Under the pieces are notes generated by a model, which saw only the letters and a list, made by a program, of their open reading frames with translations, was not told the origin of the DNA and ran no database searches. A stretch of DNA of 38,544 bases. It comes from Actinoplanes flavus. Lineage in GTDB: Bacteria > Actinomycetota > Actinomycetes > Mycobacteriales > Micromonosporaceae. Below are positions 23,134 to 30,386 of the stretch, piece by piece. The stretch's first letter is position 1. Each line of letters opens with the position of its first letter. Position numbers and translations under genes: made by a program. Location: assembly GCF_017592555.1 (NCBI RefSeq), contig NZ_JAGFNS010000052.1, positions 1-38,544 of the forward strand, read 5' to 3'.

Positions 23134-24630
23134 ATGTCTCTTGCACGCCTGAAATCCGTCGGAGCCGTCCTCCTCCTGCTCTTCGCGGTGGCCGTCGCCG
23201 TGGAGGCCCGCACCTCGGGCCCGGCCCGCGCCGCCGCCACCTTCACCAACCCGGTGGCCGCCGCGCCGTACGGCGCCGACCCGTGGATGGGCTACTACAA
23301 CGGCTACTACTACCTGGCCGCGACCACGTGGAACAGCCAGGTCGTCATCAAGCGGGCGACCTCGGTGGCCGCGCTCCCCGGCGCCACCGAGAACGTCGTG
23401 TACACCGGCACCGCCACCGCCAGCTGCTGCAACGTGTGGGCGCCGTCGATGCACCGGCTGAACGGCCCGAACGGGTACCGCTGGTACCTGTACTACTCGG
23501 CCGGGACCGCGGCGTGCTGCGACGGGCAGCGGTCGTTCGTGCTGGAGAGCTCCGGCGACAACCCGCTCGGCCCGTACACGTTCAAGGGGCAGCTCAACGT
23601 CCAGGCCAACAACGGCTGGGCCATCGACGGCAGCGTGGCGACCATCAACGGCGCCAACTACTTCCTCTACTCGTCGTGGGTCGGTGACCTGCAGAGCCTG
23701 TTCATCGCGCCGATGACCAACCCGTGGACGGTGTCCGCCTACGGGACGCGGATCTCCTACCCGACGTACGACTGGGAGAAGGTCGGCGGCAACACCGAGG
23801 AGGGCCCGTACGTGCTCCAGCGCAACGGGGTCACCTACCTGACCTTCTCGGCCAGCTCCTGCAACACTCCCGACTACAAGATCGGCATGCTGACCCTGAC
23901 CGGTAGCAACCCGCTGTCCGCCTCGTCGTGGACCAAGAAGAGCACCGCGATCTTCCAGCGCAGCGACGCGAACAGCGTCTACGGCCCGGGCCACCACTCG
24001 TTCTTCACGTCGCCGGACGGCACCGAGACGTGGATGGCCTACCACGCCAACGAGACCACCGCGCAGGGTTGCGGCTCCACCCGGACCACCCGGATCAAGA
24101 AGGTCGGCTGGAACTCCGACGGCACCCCCAATCTGGGTACGCCGGACAAGCTCTCCACCACGCTGACCGCACCCGCCGGCGACCCGGGCGGCACCGTCTC
24201 CTACCCGGTGGCCGGCACCAGGTACCGGATCGTCAACCAGGCCAGCGGCAAGGTCCTCGACGCGGCGAACTGCGGCACCGCCAACGGCACCGCCATCCGG
24301 CAGTGGTCGTCGCTGGGCAACGCCTGCCAGCAGTGGACGTTCACGAAGACGACCAGCGGCTACTACCGGATCACCAACGCCAACAGCGGAACCGTGCTCG
24401 ACTCGGTCAACTGCGGCACGGCCAACGGCACGGCCCTCAACCTGTGGGCCAACCTGGGCAACGCCTGCCAGGAGTGGAGCCTCACCCCGATCAACGGCGG
24501 CTACCTGATCGCCAACCGGGGCAACGGCCTGGTCCTCGACGTCACCAACTGCGGCACCGCCGACGGCGTGGCCGTCCGCCAGTGGGCGTCGCTGGGCAAC
24601 GCCTGCCAGCAGTGGAACATCACCGCCTGA
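23134..24630 (+). CDS. Secreted GH43 glycosidase with C-terminal CBM13
   Basis: The 498-residue protein has a Sec signal peptide (MSLARLKSVGAVLLLLFAVA, cleavage after A-R-A about residue 34), a five-bladed-propeller GH43 domain (about 38-345) and a ricin-type CBM13 (about 360-498). The GH43 residues are in place: base D49 in GADPWMG, D165 in AIDGSV, and acid E222 or E223 in NTEEGPYV. The CBM has three repeats, each with G-x-x-LD and a Q-x-W end (QQW, QEW, QQW). It should cut arabinose- or xylose-containing plant polysaccharide outside the cell. GAAGGGA precedes the ATG at 23134, preferred to an upstream in-frame ATG at 22984. A hairpin terminator follows. Confidence 0.93.
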   Translation: MSLARLKSVGAVLLLLFAVAVAVEARTSGPARAAATFTNPVAAAPYGADPWMGYYNGYYYLAATTWNSQVVIKRATSVAALPGATENVVYTGTATASCCNVWAPSMHRLNGPNGYRWYLYYSAGTAACCDGQRSFVLESSGDNPLGPYTFKGQLNVQANNGWAIDGSVATINGANYFLYSSWVGDLQSLFIAPMTNPWTVSAYGTRISYPTYDWEKVGGNTEEGPYVLQRNGVTYLTFSASSCNTPDYKIGMLTLTGSNPLSASSWTKKSTAIFQRSDANSVYGPGHHSFFTSPDGTETWMAYHANETTAQGCGSTRTTRIKKVGWNSDGTPNLGTPDKLSTTLTAPAGDPGGTVSYPVAGTRYRIVNQASGKVLDAANCGTANGTAIRQWSSLGNACQQWTFTKTTSGYYRITNANSGTVLDSVNCGTANGTALNLWANLGNACQEWSLTPINGGYLIANRGNGLVLDVTNCGTADGVAVRQWASLGNACQQWNITA

Positions 24631-24651
24631 CCGTCCCCCTCAGCACCACCC

Positions 24652-24684
24652 ACGGCTCCCCGCCAACCCGAGGCGGGGAGCCGT
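24652..24684. terminator. Bidirectional terminator between convergent genes
   Basis: ACGGCTCCCCGCC (24652-24664) and GGCGGGGAGCCGT (24672-24684) form a perfect 13-bp stem with a 7-base loop. It lies 21 bp past the GH43 stop and 7 bp past the decarboxylase stop, so it can end both convergent transcripts. CCCCTT follows on the plus side; there is no long T-run. Confidence 0.9.
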
Positions 24685-24691
24685 CCCCTTG

Positions 24692-26083
24692 TCAGAGGGC
24701 TTTGCGAACGGCCTTGAAGACGCGGTCGGCGTCGGACTCGGCGGTGCGCCAGTTGCTGAACGCGGCACGCAGCGCGGGGCGGCCGTGCAGGACGGTCGGG
24801 GTCAGGAACGCCTCGCCGGAGTCGGCCACGGCCCGCAGCACGGCAGCGACGTCGCCGGGGACCGCGAAGCAGACCACGTTCAGACGGACCGGGGACAGCA
24901 ACTCCACGCCGGGCAAGGTGCTCAGACGTCCGCCCAGGCGGTGGGCCGCCGCGACGGTCCGGGCGACGATCTCGGCATGGCCGTCCACACCGTAGGCGGC
25001 CAGCGTGAACCAGGCGGCCAGAGCCCGGAGGCGGCGCGAGTTCTCCGGGGTGAGATGGCAGTGGTCCGGGTCGCCGGTGATCGCCGGCAGGTAGGCGGCG
25101 GTGTTCTGGAAGACGGCCACCTGCAGGTCGCGGCGGCGGGTGAACTGGACCGCCGAGTCGTACGGGACGTTGAGCCACTTGTGCAGGTCGACGCAGACCG
25201 AGTCGGCCTGGCCCAGACCGTCGACCAGGTGGGCGTGCTCCGGCGAGAGGGCCGCGAATCCGCCGAAGGCCGCGTCCACGTGCAGCCAGAACGGGTACTC
25301 CGCGCGCAGTGCCAGGATCGCGCGCAGGTCGTCGAAGTCCACGGTGTTGACCGTTCCGGCGTTGGCCACCACGATCGCCGGGCGGCCGTCCAGTGCGGCG
25401 AGGGCCTCGGCCAGCGCGGAGACGTCGACGGCTTCCCGGCCCGGCAGGGTGCGGATCGGGCGCAGCGACGCACGGCCCATGCCGAGCACGGACAGCGCCT
25501 TGTGGACGCTGGAGTGCGCGGCCCCGGACAGGACCGGGATCTCGCCGAGTGCCGCGAGGCCCTGCCGGGCGACGCTGATCCCGAGCCGCTCGCCGGCCCA
25601 TTCGCGGGCGATCGCCAGGCCGGTCAGGTTGGACATGGTGGCGCCGCTGACGAACGCGCCGGCGTGGTCCGGGCCGAGGCCGAACATGTCGCGCAGCCAG
25701 GAGACGGTCTCGTCCTCCAGAGCGGCGGCCGTGGAGCCGGCACGGTTCGAGACGTTCTGGTCGAAGGCCGCGGTCAGCCAGTCGCCGGCCAGCGCGGCCG
25801 GGGTGGCACCGCCGGTCACGAACCCCAGGTAGCGGGGGCCGGCGCTGCCGGAGAAGCCGGGCGCCCAGCGGCGATCGAACTCGGCCAGCGCCCCGGCCGT
25901 ACCGGCGCCGCCGACCGGGAGCGGGACCGGTACGACGGCGGCCGGTGTGGGCGCCACCGGGCGTTCGGCGAGGCCGGCCAGGACCCGGGTGGCGTAGTCC
26001 CGGGTGGCCTGGAGCAGGGCGGGCAGGTCGTCGAGGTCGTGGGCGAGTCGCTGATGCACGGCCTGAACGCTAGGAGCGGCCAC
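24692..26083 (-). CDS. PLP-dependent amino acid decarboxylase (group II)
   Basis: The 463-residue protein belongs to the pyridoxal-phosphate group II decarboxylases (aromatic-L-amino-acid/glutamate/diaminobutyrate type). Landmarks: PRYLGFVTGGATPAALAGDW, the PLP-phosphate loop GAFVSGATMSNLTGLAIARE, stacking His in GAAHSSVHKAL, the Asp of LHVDAAFGGF, and the Schiff-base Lys in VDLHKWLNVPYDS (about 302). All the cofactor residues are present. It is probably cytoplasmic; the amino acid used cannot be told from sequence by eye. GTG at 26083 is the longest start and lacks a good ribosome site. It stands alone before the secreted EEP gene, 54 bp apart on the same strand. Confidence 0.9.
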   Translation of the reverse strand: MAAPSVQAVHQRLAHDLDDLPALLQATRDYATRVLAGLAERPVAPTPAAVVPVPLPVGGAGTAGALAEFDRRWAPGFSGSAGPRYLGFVTGGATPAALAGDWLTAAFDQNVSNRAGSTAAALEDETVSWLRDMFGLGPDHAGAFVSGATMSNLTGLAIAREWAGERLGISVARQGLAALGEIPVLSGAAHSSVHKALSVLGMGRASLRPIRTLPGREAVDVSALAEALAALDGRPAIVVANAGTVNTVDFDDLRAILALRAEYPFWLHVDAAFGGFAALSPEHAHLVDGLGQADSVCVDLHKWLNVPYDSAVQFTRRRDLQVAVFQNTAAYLPAITGDPDHCHLTPENSRRLRALAAWFTLAAYGVDGHAEIVARTVAAAHRLGGRLSTLPGVELLSPVRLNVVCFAVPGDVAAVLRAVADSGEAFLTPTVLHGRPALRAAFSNWRTAESDADRVFKAVRKAL

Positions 26084-26137
26084 CGGACGGTGTCGCGGTC
26101 CACTTCGGCTCGTCTGGCCCGGCCCGGCCGGCCGCGG

Positions 26138-27484
26138 TCAGCGACGGGTGTAGACGAGTCCCAGCTTGTCCACCGCGGACCCGGATCGCCCGTGGAACCC
26201 GGCGATCTGCCAGCCGCTCGGCGCCGTCCGGGTGACGCAGTCCGACGTGGTCGTCCCACCGGCGACACTGTTGCCGAGGTTGGTGGTGAACCGCGCGTAG
26301 AAGATCCGGGTGTGCCCGCTGTACTGGGCACGGCACAGGTAGGCGCTCGTCACGTACTCGCCGCTGCCCAGGGTGAGCGACCTCGCCGTGCCGCCGGCGC
26401 CGCCGTGGGCCAGCACCGTCCCGGTCGTGAGGGTGAGGCTGACCTGGTCGACCCGGGAGCCGGCGCGCAGCCCGACCACGGTGGCGCGGGCCGCCGCCGG
26501 GACCGCCGCGATGTCGTTGTAGTGGTCGCCGTGCGGTCCCCCGAACTGGTCGCTGAGCTGGTAGTCCGGGTTCGCCGTCCAGCTGAACGCGGCGCTGACC
26601 GGGAAGTGGTCGGAGAGCATCAGCCCGTCGGCGGTCCGGAATCCGGCGTCCTCGTTGTGGTAGTCCGTCGCGGTGAGGGTGACCGCCCGGCCGCTCCGGT
26701 AGAGGATCTTGTCGACCACCTCGCAGGTGTCGGTGACCGCGGCCGCGTCGCAGACCAGCGCGTCCGAGCCGGCGGCCGGGGCGCTGCCGCCGCGTTCCAG
26801 CCGCACCCAGGCGTCGGTGAGCCCGTTGGCGGCGGCGAAGTCGCGGATCGTGTCGGCGGCCCGGGTGTAGCGGGTGTTGGTGTCCCCCATGACGATCACC
26901 GCGTTGCCGGCCGAGTGCGTGGCGATGAAGGCGGTCAGCTGGTTCAGGTTGTCGGCGCGGGACTCCTGGTCGCCGCTGCTCGTACCGGCGTTGGTGTGCA
27001 GGTTGTAGAGGTCGGCGAAGACGCCGTCGGCGATCCGGTGACGGGTGAGGGTGAAGCCCTTGGGGGTCAGGCAGTCACCGGAGTCGAACTGGCAGGAGTC
27101 CCAGTCGCCGCGCTCGAGGTCGTCGGTGTCGTACGGGATCGTCGAGAGTGTGTTGAGGCCGGAGCCGATGCCGGCGCCACCGCTGGTCGGGGTGCGGTAG
27201 GCGTGCGTGGTGTCGGCCGCGTACAGGTAGGCGTGGTAGTTGAAGTCCTCCTGGACGTGCACGATGTCGTACCGGCCGAGACGCTGCCCGATCAGGGTGT
27301 GCGCGGTCTTGCGGTCGGTCTCGGCGCTGGAGATCAGCTCCGGGAGGCCGGCGACGTTGTAGGTGAGGACGGTGAAGGAGCCGTCGGCGGGGGCTGCGTC
27401 GGCGAGGGCTGCGGCGGCGGAGGCGGGGCTGGGAGCGGTGACCAGCGTGGCGAGCACGCACACCGTGAGGATTCTCCGGACCAT
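26138..27484 (-). CDS. Secreted endonuclease/exonuclease/phosphatase (sphingomyelinase-like) with C-terminal beta-prism domain
   Basis: The 448-residue protein has a signal peptide (MVRRILTVCVLATLVTAPSP, cleavage after A-S-A). The EEP domain (about 36-305) shows the metal and catalytic residues: VLTYNVAGLP (Asn), HVQEDFNYH (Glu), YNLHTNAG (His), VIVMGDTNTRY (Asp/Asn) and LSDHFPVSAAF (Asp-His). This is the DNase I-like fold used by secreted sphingomyelinases. The tail (about 315-448), from HYNDIAAVPAAARATVVGL to VDKLGLVYTRR, resembles a jacalin-like beta-prism lectin domain. It may bind sugars while the enzyme cleaves phospholipid headgroups or nucleic acid outside the cell (inference). ATG at 27484 is chosen for the signal peptide. 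Confidence 0.9.
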   Translation of the reverse strand: MVRRILTVCVLATLVTAPSPASAAAALADAAPADGSFTVLTYNVAGLPELISSAETDRKTAHTLIGQRLGRYDIVHVQEDFNYHAYLYAADTTHAYRTPTSGGAGIGSGLNTLSTIPYDTDDLERGDWDSCQFDSGDCLTPKGFTLTRHRIADGVFADLYNLHTNAGTSSGDQESRADNLNQLTAFIATHSAGNAVIVMGDTNTRYTRAADTIRDFAAANGLTDAWVRLERGGSAPAAGSDALVCDAAAVTDTCEVVDKILYRSGRAVTLTATDYHNEDAGFRTADGLMLSDHFPVSAAFSWTANPDYQLSDQFGGPHGDHYNDIAAVPAAARATVVGLRAGSRVDQVSLTLTTGTVLAHGGAGGTARSLTLGSGEYVTSAYLCRAQYSGHTRIFYARFTTNLGNSVAGGTTTSDCVTRTAPSGWQIAGFHGRSGSAVDKLGLVYTRR

Positions 27485-27491
27485 GGACCGC

Positions 27492-27520
27492 AGCCTATGA
27501 CCTTCTCTACCCGGCGGTAA
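27492..27520 (-). promoter_or_regulatory. Putative promoter of the secreted EEP gene
   Basis: On the minus strand TTACCG (27520-27515), a 17-bp spacer and TAGGCT (27497-27492) precede the ATG at 27484 by 7 bases, suggesting a near-leaderless transcript. The rest of the gap to 27678 contains TTCACG-TTCACA direct repeats (27537-27548) and an open Arg-rich 53-codon frame (27531-27692) that I do not accept as a gene. Confidence 0.4.
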
Positions 27521-27678
27521 CCTCACGTCGATGAATGTTCACGTTCACAACAACGGGCGCCGTTCGCACCGTCGACCGGTCCACCGGCGCCGGACCGCGC
27601 CCCGGCCCCTCGCCGACGTCCGCCCCGTCGCCCCCCCCGCTCGCCGGTGGCGCACGTCGGCGTACCGGATGAAGGGCC

Positions 27679-28419
27679 TCAGGCGGGGATGACCGGGAGG
27701 CCGGCCAGGGCCGGGTGGTCGCGGGGTGCGTCGGTGATGATGCCCGCCACCTCGTTCGGGGCCAGGACCAGGAACGGGGACGCGGCGCCGATCTTCTCGA
27801 TGCTGGCCAGCACGTAGGTGTCCGCGGCCCGTCCGGCCAGGGTGCGTTTCATGGCGGCCTCGTCGGCGTCGCCGGTGGTCAGGCCGGCCTCGTGGTGGAC
27901 GCCGGTGACGCCCAGCAGGAAGAGGTCGGCGGACACCGACCGGGCGGCCTCGGCGGCGGCCGCACCGCAGGTCACGGCGCTGTGCTTGAAGAGGCGGCCG
28001 CCCAGGACGTAGACGTCGACGGCCGGGTGGTCGACGAGTGCGGCGGCGACCGTCGGACTGTGCGTGACGATCGTGGCGGCCAGGTCGCGGGGCAGTGCCG
28101 CGGTCACCGCCAGGGCCGTGGTGCCGCCGTCGAGCAGGACCGTGGCGCCGGGGCGGATCAGCGCGGCGGCCGCGGCGGCGACCCGTTCCTTGCTGGAGGT
28201 GGCGACGGTGGCCCGGGTGGCGTAGTCGGCGGTCGCCGGGGAGACCGGGAGCGCGCCGCCGTACACCCGCTGGCAGAGACCGGCGGCGGCCATCTCGCGC
28301 AGATCGCGCCGGATGCTGTCCTCGGCGACGCCGAGTTCGGCGGCGATCGCCTTGGCGACCAGCTTGCCGTCGGCGTGCAACCGGGCCAGGAGGAAGTCGC
28401 GGCGCTCCGCAGCCAACAT
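27679..28419 (-). CDS. DeoR/GlpR-family transcriptional regulator
   Basis: The 246-residue protein has the DeoR N-terminal helix-turn-helix (AAERRDFLLARLHADGKLVA, then AKAIAAELGVAEDSIRRDLR with recognition helix) and the DeoRC sugar-phosphate sensor domain (about 75-235): the ISO-type motifs VLLDGGTTALAVTAAL, VTHSPTVAAAL, VYVLGGRLFKHSAVTCG and FLLGVTGVHHEAGLTTGD are intact. It should bind a phosphorylated sugar or nucleoside and repress. It is divergent from the DUF4406 gene across 58 bp with an AT-rich repeat; DUF4406 is likely its target (inference). Confidence 0.93.
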   Translation of the reverse strand: MLAAERRDFLLARLHADGKLVAKAIAAELGVAEDSIRRDLREMAAAGLCQRVYGGALPVSPATADYATRATVATSSKERVAAAAAALIRPGATVLLDGGTTALAVTAALPRDLAATIVTHSPTVAAALVDHPAVDVYVLGGRLFKHSAVTCGAAAAEAARSVSADLFLLGVTGVHHEAGLTTGDADEAAMKRTLAGRAADTYVLASIEKIGAASPFLVLAPNEVAGIITDAPRDHPALAGLPVIPA

Positions 28420-28430
28420 CCGTGTTTCTC

Positions 28431-28450
28431 CTTATTATTGTCGACTATTG
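28431..28450. promoter_or_regulatory. AT-rich direct repeat between DeoR and DUF4406 genes
   Basis: TATTG occurs at 28436-28440 and again at 28446-28450, exactly one helical turn apart, around a central GTCGAC. This AT-rich island in very GC-rich DNA lies 12-31 bp before the DeoR start and 28-47 bp before the DUF4406 start. It is the best operator candidate for the DeoR protein, whose family often binds direct repeats. Confidence 0.45.
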
Positions 28451-28477
28451 CGTGTTTCCCAGTGTAGGTTGCCCGTC

Positions 28478-28849
28478 ATGGACAAGCCCATGCTCATTCT
28501 GATCGCCGGCCCGTACCGCTCCGGCACCGGTGACGACCCCGCGCTGCTCGCCGCCAACCTGCGCCGCCTCGAGGAGGCCGCCTGGCCCGTCTTCCAGGCC
28601 GGGCACGTGCCGATGATCGGCGAGTGGGTGGCCCTGCCGGTACTGCGCGGCGCGGGCGGCACGAGCGTCACCGACCCGGTGGCGGCCCAGATCATGTACC
28701 CGACGGCGGAGCGGCTGCTGGCGCACTGCGACGCGGTGCTGCGACTGCCCGGCGCGTCGGCCGGCGCCGACCAGGACGTGGCAATCGCGCAAAAACGCGG
28801 AATACCCGTCTACCACAGCGTCTCCGAGATCCCCGGGTACGCCGGATGA
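28478..28849 (+). CDS. DUF4406 (nucleoside 2-deoxyribosyltransferase-like) protein
   Basis: The 123-residue protein begins LILIAGPYRSGTGDDPALLA and has GHVPMIGEWVALPV, TAERLLAHCDAVLRLPG, S-A-G-A-D-Q-D-V and the final RGIPVYHSVSEIPG. This is the DUF4406 family, a Rossmann-like fold close to nucleoside 2-deoxyribosyltransferases; the A-G-P-Y-R-S-G start would hold a nucleotide or sugar. The ATG at 28478 lacks a strong ribosome site. It is divergent from a DeoR-type regulator, which fits a sugar/nucleoside substrate. Enzymatic activity is not certain. Confidence 0.88.
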   Translation: MDKPMLILIAGPYRSGTGDDPALLAANLRRLEEAAWPVFQAGHVPMIGEWVALPVLRGAGGTSVTDPVAAQIMYPTAERLLAHCDAVLRLPGASAGADQDVAIAQKRGIPVYHSVSEIPGYAG

Positions 28850-28868
28850 GAGGGCCCGCACCGGGCGC

Positions 28869-28910
28869 TTGACAGGCATCGAGCACGGTCATTGGATGTT
28901 ACCGGGAGGT
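28869..28910 (+). promoter_or_regulatory. Promoter and ribosome site of the secreted hydrolase
   Basis: TTGACA (28869-28874), a 17-bp spacer and TTGGAT (28892-28897) precede GGGAGGT (28904-28910), which sits 8 bases before the ATG at 28919. The short leader with a strong ribosome site decides the start. Confidence 0.6.
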
Positions 28911-28918
28911 AAACGCCA

Positions 28919-30262
28919 ATGATCATCCGCCGTGCCGTCGTCGTCGCCGCGCTGTTCGCCGGCATCCTCACCGGTGCGCCGGCTACGGCCGCGCCCGAGC
29001 CCTGCACCGCGCCCGTGCCGAGCGACACGAAGCCCGGCTATCTGGTCGCCGATCCGGACTGCGGACTGGACGGCACCCCGTTCACCGCGCTGCCCGGCGC
29101 CCGTACGCACACCGGGATCAGAGACGGCGCGGCGTATCGGATCGAGGTTCCGCGCCGGTGGAACGGCCGGCTGGTGGTCTACGCGCACGGCTACCGGGGC
29201 ACCGGGACGACCGTCTACGTGTCCGATCCGGAGCTGCGGCAGCACTACGTCGACCGCGGGTTCGCGTGGGCGGCGTCCAGCTACGCGACCAACGGTTACG
29301 ACGTGGCGCAGGGCGTCTCGGACACGTACGCGTTGGTCGGCCTGTTCCGGGAGGTCACCGGGAAACGGCCGGGGAAGGTCTACATCACCGGCGCGTCGAT
29401 GGGCGGGCACGTCACCGGCGTGGCGATCGAGCGGCACCCACGTACCTTCGCCGGGGCCATGCCGATGTGCGGGGTGCTCGGCGACGTCGAGTTGTTCGAC
29501 TACTTCCTGGACGCGAACGTCACGGCAGCCGCCCTCGCCGGTGTGCCGATCGAGTTCCCGTTGCGCCCGGACGCCGGATATCCGGCCCGTTTCGCCGCAC
29601 AGGTCGGCCGGATCCGTACCGCGCTCACCGGCACGGCCGCCGGCGCCACCTGGTCCGACGTGGTCGAGCGGCGCAGCGGCGGCGAACGGCCCGGCTTCCC
29701 GGCGGCGTTCGCCTACTGGAACGCGGCCACCCAGGGCGGGCTCCCGTTCCTGTTCAGCCTCTACCCGGGCCTGAGCGGCGGCACGGCCGGGATGGCGGAG
29801 GGCAACCTGACCGACAACCGGCGGACCCTCTACCGCTCCACCGACGGATGGCGGCTCACACCGGAGGAGAAACGCCTCAACGCGGAGGTGCTGCGGGTCG
29901 GCCGGACCGCGACCATCGGAGTGCCGCGCATCGCCGGCCGCCCGTCGATCCCGGTGCTGTCGCTGCACGGCATCGGCGACCTGTTCGTGCCGTTCTCGAT
30001 GGAGCAGGAGTACGCCCGCGAGGCCGCCGCCAACGGCCGCTCCCGCCTCTTCGTCTCCCGCGCCGTCCGGGACGTGACGCATTGCGGCTTCACCCAGGCC
30101 GAACTGCGCCGCGGCTTCGACGATCTGGTCACCTGGGTCGAGCGAGGCCACCGGCCGGCGGGTGACGCGATCCTGGACCGGCGCGCGGTCGCTGCCGCGT
30201 CCTTCGGCTGCCGTTTCACCGAGGGGGTACGCCCGGCGTACGCGAACCTGCCCTGCCCCTGA
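28919..30262 (+). CDS. Secreted alpha/beta hydrolase
   Basis: The 447-residue protein has a Sec signal peptide (MIIRRAVVVAALFAGILTGA, cleavage near ATA-AP). The catalytic core shows RLVVYAHGYRGTG (oxyanion), the nucleophile elbow VYITGASMGGHVTG (Ser160), acid in LSLHGIGDLFVPF and His in VRDVTHCGFTQAE. It resembles tannase/feruloyl-esterase- or peptidase-like secreted hydrolases, with a helical lid between about 190 and 330. Three Cys pairs could be disulfides. The substrate is unknown; an ester or peptide outside the cell is likely. It stands alone between a promoter and a long hairpin terminator. Confidence 0.87.
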   Translation: MIIRRAVVVAALFAGILTGAPATAAPEPCTAPVPSDTKPGYLVADPDCGLDGTPFTALPGARTHTGIRDGAAYRIEVPRRWNGRLVVYAHGYRGTGTTVYVSDPELRQHYVDRGFAWAASSYATNGYDVAQGVSDTYALVGLFREVTGKRPGKVYITGASMGGHVTGVAIERHPRTFAGAMPMCGVLGDVELFDYFLDANVTAAALAGVPIEFPLRPDAGYPARFAAQVGRIRTALTGTAAGATWSDVVERRSGGERPGFPAAFAYWNAATQGGLPFLFSLYPGLSGGTAGMAEGNLTDNRRTLYRSTDGWRLTPEEKRLNAEVLRVGRTATIGVPRIAGRPSIPVLSLHGIGDLFVPFSMEQEYAREAAANGRSRLFVSRAVRDVTHCGFTQAELRRGFDDLVTWVERGHRPAGDAILDRRAVAAASFGCRFTEGVRPAYANLPCP

Positions 30263-30313
30263 CCTGCCCTGCCCCCGTTGATCTGCCCGGCCCGTTGATC
30301 TGCCCGGCCCCTG

Positions 30314-30381
30314 AAGACCGGGGGTACGCCCTCCGCGCGGAAGAAGAGGAAGAACGCGGAGGGCGTACCGGGAAAGGTCTT
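30314..30381. terminator. Long bidirectional hairpin between hydrolase and putA
   Basis: GGTACGCCCTCCGCG (30323-30337) and CGCGGAGGGCGTACC (30355-30369) form a perfect 15-bp stem around a 17-base purine-rich loop. Outer arms AAGACC (30314-30319) and GGTCTT (30376-30381) extend it. TTTCT follows on the plus side. It lies between the convergent hydrolase and putA stops and should end both transcripts. Confidence 0.88.
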
Positions 30382-30386
30382 TCTGA

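Noticed and set aside
24689..27520. Very long open frame on the plus strand opposite the decarboxylase and EEP genes
   Set aside because: Composition is Gly/Val/Arg/Asp-rich without any domain, and the opposite strand encodes two complete conserved enzymes. In DNA of this GC content the antisense frame stays open by chance.
27531..27692. 53-codon Arg-rich plus-strand ORF with TTCACG repeats near its start
   Set aside because: No ribosome site, very biased composition, and it runs into the end of the DeoR gene. The repeats may matter, but the peptide is not supported.
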